Shown here piece after piece: positions 12,800-24,720 of a stretch of 64,000 bases of DNA. The translations under genes were made by a program, and so were the position numbers. Source of the stretch: Apus apus (lineage: Eukaryota > Chordata > Aves > Apodiformes > Apodidae); the NCBI RefSeq assembly GCF_020740795.1, contig NC_067284.1, positions 101,175,440-101,239,439 on the forward strand, in the 5' to 3' direction. The notes under the pieces are model-generated. The model saw nothing but the letters and a program-made list of their open reading frames with translations, was not told the DNA's origin and made no database searches. Position 1 is the stretch's first letter, and each line of letters opens with the position of its first letter.

Positions 12800-15143
12800 A
12801 ACATATGTTCCAAAATTCACTTATATAAAAAGAGACTGTTTCCATAGAAATCTTGCAAGTGTCTTTAGTCTTGAGAATCAGTTGAATCATTAAAAGATCT
12901 GCTTGTTACCTGTTACTCTTCTATTATGTAGATATGGCTTTTTTTCACATTCATTGCAAATACATCAATTTAAATAGTGAAAGCAAGATAATTTTTCCTC
13001 AATAATATCCAAAGGGGTGTATTTACAGGACTGTGACATCTGTAAGCTTTGCAGGCAGCCCTAAACCACAAGCCCCTCTCCCCTCTTAGGATTTCACAGA
13101 CTGAGAAAAACCTGAAGACTCCACCAGGCATTCCAACAAACAAATGGAGAAGAATGAGTCTTGAACACACACAGAACAGGTCAAAGAACAATAGTTACAG
13201 ATAAGAAACATGTTTTTCTTGTCTATATATAAATTTACACGGTGGGTGACATCAAGCAAGACTTGATACCAACACTTTCTTGGTAACAAGACTCTGAAAG
13301 CAAGATGCCCAAGAGTCCTCAGATCATTCAAGAACAATGGAATTTTATCCAAAGCGTACACAGAGTGTCAAGAAAACATGAAGGTGCTCTAGTAGTAGGT
13401 CCATGGATTGAAGAACAGACACATCCTACAGACAGACTATTAATGTCACTTGAACTAAGATGAAATGTGTTACACCTGTCACAGCAAAATTACATCTCTG
13501 TACCACCCAACTGACTATACCAGACAGTTATGACATCTAGTCATCAAACCTTGATTTGTATGAACATCTATATAAATTGAAAAAGAGATTTCCTACATGA
13601 TCTTATTAACTGTAAAAGGTCAAAGCACACATAAGTTACCCTAATGACAGAGTCTGTTGCAATCTTTAAGAACTTTGATAGTTGTGCATACTCACTTCTT
13701 CATATACAGTAATGTTTGAAAGGAGTACTGCAAAACCAAACCTACCCAGAGACAGGTTTCTGATGAAGTAATCACCAAGGTAAAGGCAAAAGCTTTTCCT
13801 TCTTTCTCAAGTAAGTGGTGATAAAAAAAAAAAAGAGTATGTTTCTGAAAAATGCTATTGGCAGAGCACCCCTAACTAGTAGCATTCAGTGCTGAAAGGC
13901 AGTCCAAACTGAAAAACCTGACTGTAGTGAAGAACATGGCAAGCTGCAGGTCAAAAATGCAAACTGTAGTATCTCCTAGAACATCAGCTTCAATTAATCA
14001 ACTGAAGATATAGAAAGAAAGTATACACTCCAGTGTTTGAAACTCACCAGTGACAAACAAAATGTTAAGTACATTTAGGCATACTTACTGCTTTACTCAG
14101 TGCTGCTCTAGTCAAAAGCGAGGCTTGGGGGTTGGCAAACATCTATCAACAATCATTAAACTTGTCAAGCAGATAACAAGTGAAATACTTATGGTAAGGA
14201 TACATTATAGTAACCAAAAAATGTGCCTTGACCTAGTCAAGAAAGTCTATTATGCCATTTCCTTGTTAACTTGCACCTAATGGGCAAACTCACTTCACTA
14301 CTGAATTTTCAGCAGCAACGAGAAAACCTAATTTATCTGTGTTAATATAATCACTGAAATTTTATACTGGCAACTAATGGTGAAAGAACTGTCCTCCATG
14401 TTTATGTCAACAGGTCAACTCAGCAGAAAGAACTCATAAGCAAGAGGCCAGGAATTTACCACCTCCAACTGAGAAAGCCAGAAGAAACATGAGTTCAGTC
14501 TTTTGTGTCTCCACCCCCACAAAACTAAAGGAAAACATAGTAATTATTTACATTCCTTTAAATATAGCTGTTCCGGTTTCTATAATATTCCAAAAGCAGT
14601 GGAATGTATTATTACTGTGCTTGCTAAGTCACAAAAATTTTGTTCCGATGCAATTAGTTCAATTGCTAATAACTAGAAGTTAATGTCCTCAATGGTATGG
14701 ACACAACCAAAAGAAATTGGCTTCATGTTCTCTGTTACATTATTTCGCCGTTTAAAAATACCACACTTGAGATGCCATTTTACATCAAAATTACTTCAGA
14801 ATTTTCAGAACTTCTCTCTATACACTGATTAATGTTTGAAGTGCATGTCCCTAATGAGCACAGTAACACACTGTAAAACTAAACTAGACTTACAGCAAGT
14901 ATTTTCTTGGTAACTTTTGAGAAGAAATGTACTCTGTGAAAAGCTGAGCTACTGAAAATTCTGATATAAAAGACAACTAAAAGCATACATTGTAGCTGCA
15001 AAAGTTTTCACATTTTTAAAGCCCAAATGAAGCATTTGAAAAATGCAGCCCATCTCGGAATAAGCGTCCTGTAATTCTCATCTTCACTGTTTGTAATGAA
15101 GATCTGGAATAGCTGGGAACAAATAAATGAATGTAACTGTTGG

Positions 15144-15269
15144 TTCTTTTTAAGCTTGTTTTATGCACTCGGCTTTGGAACAGATACAAACTATGTTTTT
15201 TGCCTTCTTTTTAAGCTTGTTTTATGCACTTGGCTTCGGAACAGATACAAACTATGTTTTTTGCCTTCT
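15144..15269. repeat. 61-bp tandem duplication
   Basis: Two copies at period 61 (15144-15204 and 15205-15265), each containing TTTTTAAGCTTGTTTTATGC and CAGATACAAACTATG. They differ at two bases (CTCGGCTTTGG against CTTGGCTTCGG), so the duplication is fairly recent. Confidence 0.9.
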
Positions 15270-17089
15270 TTATTCAAATCAAATAGCAAAACAGATTTTT
15301 TTGTGGCCAACAGCAGTAGTATATGCATAAAATAAAGCACTGAGGCGGTAAAGGAAACTACACAGAGCTAATATCTAAGTAATTAATATAAGCAGAGCTA
15401 TAGTAATTTGTAATCTTTTACACACTAAGACAGAGCTGGTTTGCCAATTATTAACTAAAAGAGGGTTTGCTCTCAGTTTGCAGACAGGACATTTATCTTC
15501 AAATTCATAAACACTTGGCAAGTAGTCATTCTCAGAAATATGTTTAGCCAAGACAACTATAAAATTTATGTCTTGATTTGTTGCCCTTAATCTTTGTTCA
15601 GCAAATACTAAGTGTGGGTGTGCTGGAAGGAATTATACAGTGAGCTTTGCAGAAATTTCTCTGCTTTTATTTATGTCATGTAATACCACGTTATTTTTCC
15701 TTTGCTAATACACAGCACAACTACAGAGCAGTATTTTGTCTTTAGTATGTGCCAGGCATTCATTCCTAATACACAGTAAGTTATTCCAGATTTATGTTTG
15801 GATAGCAACTGAAACTCCCCTCACTCCCATTTTAAACTAACTCTGGGCCAAGTAAAAATACTGGAGAACAAAAGTTCCAGCTAGCAAGTAAGCACAATAG
15901 GTTGAGTTTATCTTCTAAATTATTATCCATCTTTCTTTATCCTGGTCTAACAGGATCAAAAGACTATAGTTCTTTTTTCCCCAGAGGTATTTAACTCTCT
16001 AGCATAGAAAATTATTGGGAACTGGAATATTTTTGACATTTAATAGTAACAAACTGGCATTAAACAGTAACAAAAAACACTGCCATAAACTTTAGCCATA
16101 TTTTGATTCTGATTAAGAGACTAAAGCTCTTTCAGGCCATAATTTATTACTCATTAATATTCTACATCTTCATCTTCCCTTTGTCAAACCACTGAGAGAA
16201 AAACATTTGTTAACTGCTTAGTACAGGAAGACAACCGTTGGAATACAAATGTGGGAAGGGACAAAAAACATTGAACTGGATTGTACTCAAGCTACTGCAA
16301 ATAACGCATCTGCAAGGAAGAATAAAAACGAATTATTGTTGCTTTCATGCACATTAATATATCATACTTCATTCATGTAATTTCTGCATTCAGATCATAA
16401 ATACACATTATTTCTACATGGCTAAGTCAAATTTGTCTGAATTCAAAGACTTCTAAAAAGAGATTTAATAGCACTGAAATACAAATTTTGAAGGACCTGA
16501 TACGTTCTCTTCGTTACATGAGGTTAAAGGGAACTTGCATAAAACAAGGCAATTATTAGAGTGGAAGCATGAATTCAAAATCTGAAATGTTCCAAAGAAA
16601 ACATATTACTTTAACATATTTATTTTCAAGTAAAATTAATGTAAGCAGAAATTCAAGAAAAAAATACACTGAGACACAAGTGAGGGGAATGAAGACTACA
16701 CACAACTTGAATTAAAACAATCAAAACTAACAAAAAAAAGGGTAGCATCATGATTCCCTCTTCCCCTCAGATTCTTTCATAGTATTCTGAATTCTAGAAG
16801 AAAATGGATTGATAACATTTGCTGTTACAAGCAAGACTAGTAATGACTAAGGTTAGGTGATAAAACAAGTAATCTAATACTTTCTATTACGAACCCTAGA
16901 AAAATCACCCAGTATTCCACACTGCCATACTTCAATGTGTTTTAAGGACCAATTTTGGTCTTATAAAATTTGAGTAAAAGATTTATACGTGGATTTCATA
17001 GATTTCTAAGCTTTTGCACAATATTTAAACTAGTATTTTGCAAAGCTGGTCTCTACAGTCTTCTAAAGAAAAGGAAGTATTTCTAATTA

Positions 17090-17195
17090 ATCATAGAATC
17101 ATAGTCATAGAATGGTTAAGGTTGGAGATCTTAAAAAGATCTTAAAGATCATCAGGTTCCAACCTCCCTGCTATGAGCAGGGACATTAAAACAGA
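17090..17195 (-). mobile_element. CR1 LINE fragment, short 3' end
   Basis: The terminal tract 'tcatagaatcatagtcatag' is followed by 'ggttaaggttgga' and 'aagatcatcaggttccaacc', the reverse complement of a CR1 tail. About 100 bp are present. Confidence 0.8.
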
Positions 17196-17459
17196 GAAAC
17201 TACCTTAATTGTAGGTGTTTTTAAGTAATTGAGACCTCAAGAAAGCAAAAGGCAGCAGCTACTCTGGATCAGTTATGGTCAAGTCATGTGGGTAAAACAG
17301 CTTGTAGGAATCAGAACACAAATCTGAAGTACTCCTGTGCAACACTCTCTAAACTGGAAGAAACCTATTTCATGCTCTCAAACTACTCTGTGAGGTGCAA
17401 CAAAGCACCAGGAACAGCCAGTCTGAAGTCCACTCCTGGCATTAATTGCTAACAGCATT

Positions 17460-17957
17460 CAGGGTTGCATTAGAAGCACTGCCAGCAGGATGAGGGAAAT
17501 GCTCTCTCCCTTCTACTCAGCACTGGTATAGTACACCTGGAGTGTTGGCTCCTGTTCTGGGCTCCCAGTACAAGTCACATGGCAAGGGCCACAAAGATGA
17601 TAAAGAGCTCTGAACCTGTCATACATACCAGGAGAGGCAGAGAGCTGGGACTGTTTAGTCGTGAAAAGAGGAGGCGTACCAACTTGCATAAATACCTGAA
17701 ATGAGGAGGAGGGAAGTAGGGAGTGAAGACAAAGTCAGACCATTCTCAGTGGTGTCCAGTAACACAACAAGAGGTAATGGGCACAAAATTAAATCCATTT
17801 AAGCATAAGAAAAATTTTCCACAGCAGCTGTGGAGTCTCTCCATCCTTGGGGATATTCAAAACCTGCCTGGATACAGTCCTGACCAACTTGCACTAGTGA
17901 TCGTGGTTTGAGCAAGGGATTGAACTATCTTTAACCTCAATGATTCCGTGATTTTGC
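17460..17957 (+). mobile_element. CR1 LINE fragment, 3' end
   Basis: The plus strand reads 'gttctgggctcccag', 'gggccacaaagatgat', 'tgtttagtcgtgaaaagagg', 'ccatccttggggatattcaa' and ends near 'atgattccgtgatttt', the order expected of a sense CR1 3' end. Opposite orientation to the fragment 270 bp to its left. Confidence 0.8.
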
Positions 17958-20900
17958 AAATCAGAATGCTGATACTGATTAAGCCCTTTTTCAGAATCTA
18001 GCAGCAAACCTCAGGCAGGAAAAGATGGTTCTTAACTCTACTTCCAGAGGCTCAAGCTGAATACAGATCCACCAAAAATGTGAACTATATGGTGGAAAAA
18101 TTCATGTCAGTGTATTTATAATGTATAACTGAACTTCAGTAGTTTTATATCTGTACACATATCTCAGAAACAAAGTTTCAGTCTCTGAAGTTCACTTGTT
18201 CTATTTTATATTGTGATTTCTATTTCTGTCACAGCAGATTATTTTTAAATATTAGGCACACAATCAAAGCAAGTGTAAAAAATACAACACCATAGTTAAC
18301 ATAGTCTTTAATTTTTGCTTCTGTCTATAGTTTGTTTTGAGGCCCATGGGGTTTATGTACTTATCTTTGTTATTCCAATCACTTCTTACTGTTTTTCTGT
18401 TTCCACAGAAAACCAGTTTTAGTAACTCAGTTTTCCCACTTACACATCTTTGAAACAAATTAGAGCAAACAAGCTAAGACTGAAAGCAGAAAAAATAGAA
18501 GGTACAGGGGAAAAAAAAAATATTGAGAAATATTTTTAGTTTATAGTCATAGCACAATCAAAACAAGTCTCACAGCACACTATGGAACGGATCTCTACTT
18601 CTTAAATACTTGATAATTTTGATTAACTTATCTCAAATAAATCTGTTCTTCAGTATGTAATCTCTAATAATAGGATTTAAATAATTTGTAGAATTTGTAG
18701 CACACAAAACGGCTTCTGCCACTAGCACTGTGATAACATGGAAATGTACTTCTAGAACTGGATTTTATATAAAACTAGTAAAAAATATTTAAACTGAAAA
18801 CATCAGTAATTTGATCTTATTAGATAAGGAATGTTATAAGAATGTTATTTTATACATTTCTATTCTACAGTGCCTCAGTTAAATGAAGCCAGTATGTGCA
18901 GAACCTCTGAAGTGAAATACAGCAAATACCAATTGCTTTTAGTTTCATTAATACTTTTGAATTACATGAATCTTCAAAATTAGTAATTCAAAAGGCATCA
19001 AGATACAATAAAAAGTTCCATAAACTAAAAGCTCAGTAAAAATATTTCTGTTACTAGTCTTTTGATTTGACAGCATTTTGGTTGTAAAATTACATAGTAG
19101 CTGTATCTCCTGAGTCTGGCCATGAAGTCTGTCTTTTTTTTTTTAATAATAATAAAAAAAATCTTAACATTGGAATGCACTGAACAACTTGTTTCATGGA
19201 CGTCTGACTAAACTTAAAAGTAAAAAAACCGCCACATTTAAGAGATGTGTACTTCTGCTAAAAGATGAATGACTTGAATCAAGTGGTTATGAACTATTTG
19301 TGGGAAAAAATATCCCTTTTGCTTTTCTATCCTGCTTGATCCCACAAAAGCAGAAACATCAACACAACTGTAAGATCCTTCAACAGGATTTTCTCTCTGG
19401 TGCTTTTCTACCTCAAGAATTGGAGAATTATAGGCGGTTTCCTTCACACCAAGTCTACTGATCTCACATGAATGTTTTCTGACCTTTAGCAAACTGTAAA
19501 GCAAAACCCAACACAGACCTGCTTTTCTGAAGCTACCAGAATATTTTTTCATGTTGCATTCACTGCATATCCAAACACTGTTGTGTGTTAGGATGCTATA
19601 TGTAACGAAACAGCAGCACTTCTCTGGCAACTCACAGGCATTCTCACAGTACTTTTTAATTAGAACACCAATGGCCAGTAAGCAGAGAAGTATAAAACAA
19701 ACTATCAATCATCTCTGAAAAGAGCTTAACAACGCTATTAAAAGGCTGAAACAACAGATACTGAGGAAAATCTTGCTTTAAGCACAAAAATGTTAGTTTT
19801 TAGAAGACAAAACTACCTCTCAATTTTTCAAAAAATAACTTCTGAGTCAAGCCGCCTATGGCACAGAGATACAATTTCTTTAGTTATTACACAGGTTAGG
19901 GAAAATTTTTATCAAAGCCTGCCTCCTTGTGTTTGCAGAGTAACACCTCGAAGTAGTCAATCAGTCAGACTCATCTAAGTTTTTAACATAAGAAAGTTAT
20001 TTTCCTGTCCAGAAATCACTTATTTGCCATGTGCTAGGCAATCAGTCTAACATTCTTTACTGGTTTTCTCTTACAGCTATTCAATCAGCTGACCTTTACT
20101 GAACCTGAAACAGCTACATACTTCATGACAATGATTAACAAAAGAATGTGAAATTTGAGAAAAAGTACCACATGGGAGGAAAGCTTTTAAAAAGAAAGTG
20201 GTAGATTAGCACAGTGCTGAACACTTATATAAACCAAAAAGTGTCTTATCTATTTAAAAGGAAAATTATTTTGTGAGATCATGTCCTGTACAACATTAAA
20301 AAATAAGCTTTTTTTTTTATTTATTTCTCTACAGTCTATATTCCAAGTAGAACAAATTTTACAACCATGTAAATTTATGGCACATACTGTCAGAAAGACA
20401 ATATATTTTTATTGCTTCAATCAATTATGTCCATCTACTAACAGTGTCTGGGGCTAAAAAAAATAACAGTTCACAAAAAACTTATAAAGCTACTGATAAT
20501 GGGCTGCTTTGAATCTGAATACCTAAAAATGGAGATAAGCATGAAGGCTTTGAAAGGAATACAGAAGACTACCGAGAATAAAACATTTTTTAAATTTTTG
20601 TAGTGTTTCTAGCAAGTACCTATACAAAAAGCATCTGTGATGTGTTATGGTGCACAAGAGCATTAATGTTGTTTTTCTATCTTTTATTTTCATGTGGAAA
20701 ATTATGTGGCAGTTGAAAAACACAATCTCTGCTGTAGCTATCCATATTGTGTAAAACAGATTAATATTAATCCCATTAGTTTCTTTAAATCAACATATGC
20801 CAGCAATATAAAAAAAGAATGAGTCCTGTCTTCACTGCAAGCCACTGTGTCTTGCTCCTTCTATCTGTGTGGGAGCACAGCTGTTTAAGCAGTAGTGAAC

Positions 20901-23639
20901 TAGCCTGGCTGAAAAACAGCTTACTGTTGTTTTTCACCACACAATTACATCAATGTTTGCTTCTGAAGCACATTAGGGTTGCCAGTGAGCGGCCAGAGGA
21001 GGACTACACTGTCTTCTTTAGGTGGCAGTGCTGGTTTATGCTAGTTTAATGATTCAAATGAACAATACCCAAAAATAAATTTAAAAAAATAAAAAATAAA
21101 AATGGTAGATGCAGATAAAATGTGTAACTGCAAATCAAATTCCCAGCTTCAAGAACAAACCTCAGAAACCCCTGGATGCCAATGAGAAACAAAACTAGTA
21201 AGATGAACAGTAAATAGTTGCTCCTCACTATTTTATTGCTGAGCTATAAAAAGTAATATTATAGGTTATAAACGTACCTTAGAGGAATTAATTTGTTTCT
21301 GGTATTAAAATCAGTTTGTGAACTTAGTATCTTATTATCAGAAATATGTAAGTGGAATTGAAACAAAATGCACACAAATCAAAACCCAGCAAACGTCCAT
21401 ACTAAAAACTACCGTGCCATGGAAACATTAATAACATGACCAAAGCTTTTGGCTAGGAATGAACCATTCCTGGTAACATTCCAAAGCTATAAACACCTCA
21501 CTCTTCATACTGATGGTTACATCCATCATGTGTCCAAAATTCAGATGTCCCCCCTCATGCAGTGGCTGTGCAAGCAGCCATGTGACAGAACCCACAACAC
21601 TGCCCCATCACAGGATGCCACAGGATCCCCTCAGCTAGCTGCTGTACCACACCATCCTGCTGGTGCCACCACACACGAGGTGCCAGGAACACTCCCATAG
21701 ACAAGGCTAGTAGAGGAGTGCCATGTCCCAGCACACACCAAGCTTTCCTCACACTGCTCCTTCCACACATTACAGCAAATGTATAGAGAGCCCCTCCTAA
21801 ACACGTTCCGAAGGCTCAACGTAAGTGTTCAGTTTTTTTCAGTAAAGCACCTAATGAGGAACACTGCTTTAACTCCACATACAATTTGTGCTTTGTTTTC
21901 AAAAGGTTACCTTATAAGTATCCTGAAAATGTGTTCTATACCCAGATTTACACTTTTAAATAAACCTATCCTTTTAGGAAAGCTTTTATTATTCATTTTT
22001 TCTGAAAGTAGAAATATTAATAATTAATACTTCAGCATTCCACATAATTGTTTCAAACGCACAATGTTCAGAATTCATGGTTCATAAACCTTGTTTGTGC
22101 TTGAAAGCCAGAATTAAAATTCCTATGAAACAGGAATTGTGCATGATAGTAAATGCAGAGATACTCATCAACTACCAGAGCAAATAAGTGTCATCAGTGG
22201 AACACTGGTGAAAATGTATTCTTTTGTGCATTTAATGGATCCAAACAAGACCTGTCTTGAAAAAAAGGTATCACTGCTTTTTACTTTATGTATTAATGTA
22301 ATGAGAAAGATATGGCTAGAAGAGTCTTCACTATACTGTGCAGTGAATCAGAAGTACTGAAGTACCCAAATGAAAAACCAAGATATGCAAATGTATAGGC
22401 TACTAAAACCAGACAATGCAAAGAACTTTACAGAAAATGCTAATTATTCTATGCAATTATTTTTTTCCTGGACACTAAGACTCCTTTCAGAATAGGAAAA
22501 ACTTTAAGAAAAATAGAGATCAGTCACATTTCTATTCTAAAATAAACATCAACTTGCATTTTGTTACGGACAGTAAATACTAGTATTTTTATCGGATAGC
22601 TAGATAGGGTGGTTACATCTGATTAAAAAAAAGACAAACAAAATCAAACACAACAAGAAAATGAAAATAAAATAAAATAAAACCCCAGTGCACCGTGACC
22701 TAACTGGTGCTCCCTGCCACACATGGTATGATTTATCTGGTGTTTTCCCAGTAAAAAATAGTGAGTACTACTGAGAACATCCAGTGTTCTAATATGTGGC
22801 TACCTCACTTCTCTGGTGGCACTTTTCCATGTTAGCACAGTATTCCTGCATAACACACAAAAATTAAAACTGTTCTTCTGACACTGAGCTGACAGTTTTT
22901 TCCGAGCTTTCTGAAGCCTGAATTTCATAAATTCACCCCTTTAAGGTTAAGATTGCCTTGCAAATTAAAAGTACCAGTTCTACCTCTATTTTTTTAAACT
23001 CTTTTTGGAGACAGCCCATTCACAAGTAAATCCCCCGAATTACCTCTTCAAGTCTCAATAAAAAAACCCAAACATACATTTCTGGTGATCTGCTAGTCTT
23101 AGAGATTTTCCAAGCGTAGTGATTAACTGTGGCAGGAATTTAAGACTACTAACAGCCTTCCATTTCCTAATTAACTACAAAAAGCCTTGTAGAAAGCCCA
23201 AAAGTTAGCCCGAAAAACTTACAAATTAAGTTGAAAGATTTACAGCAAGAGAAAATTATTTTTGCTGTATTCATTTCAAAGAAGCAAAGATCCACCTAGT
23301 CTGCCCCCCCCTTAGTAAACCCTGAAGAAAACCCTTAACTTCTTAGCTGAAAATGTGACAAAGCCTCACAGAAAATAAAGTGAACACTATTAATGGAGGG
23401 AAGGAGTCTCAAACCCAAATTGCTTACTGAGATACAGGACAGAAAGTAGACCTTTTCATCAAGAGAAAAACTCTGAAAAGACTCTCGAGTGTTAGTTTTT
23501 TGCGATACTTATTAGGACTACCCCAACACAGAAGACTTGACTTTATACACGTGCGTTAAGATCATGTATTTTAGGCTGCCGACACATCCACTGAGATTGC
23601 AAAGAGGCTTAACTCTGCAAAAATAGAGCACACGGAAGA

Positions 23640-24720
23640 GGGGCCGGGGCTTGCAGGTGCAGGGGCAGCCGAGGGAGACCGTGCACACCCGGCACCGCCC
23701 CACAAGGTGCGGCTCTTCCCCACCCCCACTCTGCCCTACATCCGACGGCCACTCCGCGAAACCCCACAGGCCAGGCGGGCAGCAGGAGGGGCGCGGTGCG
23801 CTTGTGGCCGGGGTGGGGACATCCATCCGTCCGTCCGTCCCCCCGCCATCCGCGGGGGCGACAGCAGGGCGGGCCGGGAGGCGCAGAGCCGGGCCCAGGG
23901 GTCGGCGGGGCGGGGCGGCCGCCTCACTCACAGTAGTACGCCACCACGGGCTCGCGCTTGTCCAGCTCCTGCGCGGTTCGCAGATGGTGCTGGATGCTCT
24001 TGAACTGCGGCGGCAGCGGGGGAAGCGCCGTGGCCGCCATCGCGCGGGCGGCGACGCCGAGCAGCACCAACCGGCGCCCGACGACGGCTCTCCCTGCCCG
24101 GCCCGGCGCCGGCCGCTTCCGCTTCCGGCACGGGAGGCCCGGGGCGCCTGCGCGGTGGGCGGGCTTGCCCGGGAAGAGAGAGCTCCCCCTGCTGATCGGG
24201 AGGGGCGTGGCGGGCGGCGCCACCCGGTCTCGGTGAGGCGCGGGCGGAGAGCTCGGGCTGTCTCCCGGGCTGTCTCCCGGGCTCTGCAGCCGCACGGCTC
24301 GTTAGTGCTTGAAACACAGGACTGCGAAGGGCGTGGAGACCCCGCGGAGGCCGAGGCTTCCCCGGGCCCAACCGGGGGAACCGCGGCCGAGCGGCGACCC
24401 TTTCCCCAGTCTTTGGCTGCCCCTTCCTTGGCCGGTTCAGGCTCAAGCAGCGTGCTGACCTCCCGGCGGGGGTAAAGCTGCAAATCAAATGCCGTTTCGG
24501 ATCGGAAAACCTTCCCCTAGGGCTGCGCCGGGGCTCACCCCAGGCGCGGGAGGCGCTGGCCCGCAGCTCTGCTCCCGGCCTCGGCCCCTCCTGCCGCCGC
24601 GGCCGCCGGGGAGGCCTTGTGCGGCCGGGGGCTGCCTGACAGTGCTTCCCGGCCTGGGCTGCTGCCCGGCAGCTGTCAGCAGGTCTGGCCGGCCTGGCAA
24701 GTCCATCTGGCAGGATCACC
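23640..24720 (-). promoter_or_regulatory. CpG island / VTA1 promoter region
   Basis: About 1.1 kb of GC- and CpG-rich sequence in an AT-rich surrounding, covering VTA1 exon 1. On the minus strand a doubled ETS-like motif (CCGGAAGCGGAAGC, plus positions 24115-24128) lies 75-90 bp upstream of the ATG, a typical arrangement for TATA-less housekeeping promoters. GC boxes flank it, e.g. 'ggcggggcggggcggcc' at 23904-23920 inside intron 1. The transcription start is inferred to be near 24060-24130. Long open frames here on both strands are due to GC content. Confidence 0.75.
23932..24040 (-). CDS. VTA1: VTA1 exon 1 (vacuolar protein sorting-associated protein VTA1 homolog), start of gene
   Basis: First coding exon of the ESCRT-III/VPS4 cofactor VTA1 (LIP5). 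The family protein binds CHMP proteins through an N-terminal pair of MIT-like domains and stimulates the VPS4 ATPase through a C-terminal VSL domain, acting on endosomes in multivesicular-body sorting. The translation begins MAATALPPLPPQFKSIQHHL and continues through RTAQELDKREPVVAYY, nearly the human sequence. The ATG is at 24040-24038 inside a CpG island. The exon ends after the first base of a Cys codon, followed by donor GTGAGT at 23931. Exon 2 restores Cys-Arg-Leu-Tyr. The gene reads leftward; 109 + 95 + 128 + 76 + 112 nt of exons 1-5 keep one frame, giving 173 complete codons here. The VSL-coding exons are outside the window. Identity is very secure; the 5' UTR extent is unknown. Confidence 0.95.

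Larger units (their letters stand above)
11130..23931 (-). other. VTA1: VTA1 intron 1 (12.8 kb)
   Basis: The longest VTA1 intron seen here. It carries three CR1 fragments (about 11290, 17090 and 17460), a 61-bp tandem duplication at 15144-15269, a palindrome plus direct repeat at 12752-12799, and an unassigned GC-richer block at 21540-21780. The right end (23640 onward) is part of the promoter CpG island. No other gene was recognised on either strand. Confidence 0.8.

Noticed and set aside
19238-19708. 156-codon cysteine-rich minus-strand frame in VTA1 intron 1 with a hydrophobic start
   Set aside because: It begins with a non-ATG codon and resembles no family I know. A frame of this length is expected about once by chance in a window of this size. 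It would merit a protein search but is not called.
23518-24483. Long open frames on both strands in the VTA1 CpG island (up to 321 codons)
   Set aside because: They arise from the scarcity of stop codons in GC-rich DNA, overlap each other on both strands, and show Arg/Pro/Ala-rich, low-complexity translation with no family match. Only the VTA1 exon 1 frame is supported.
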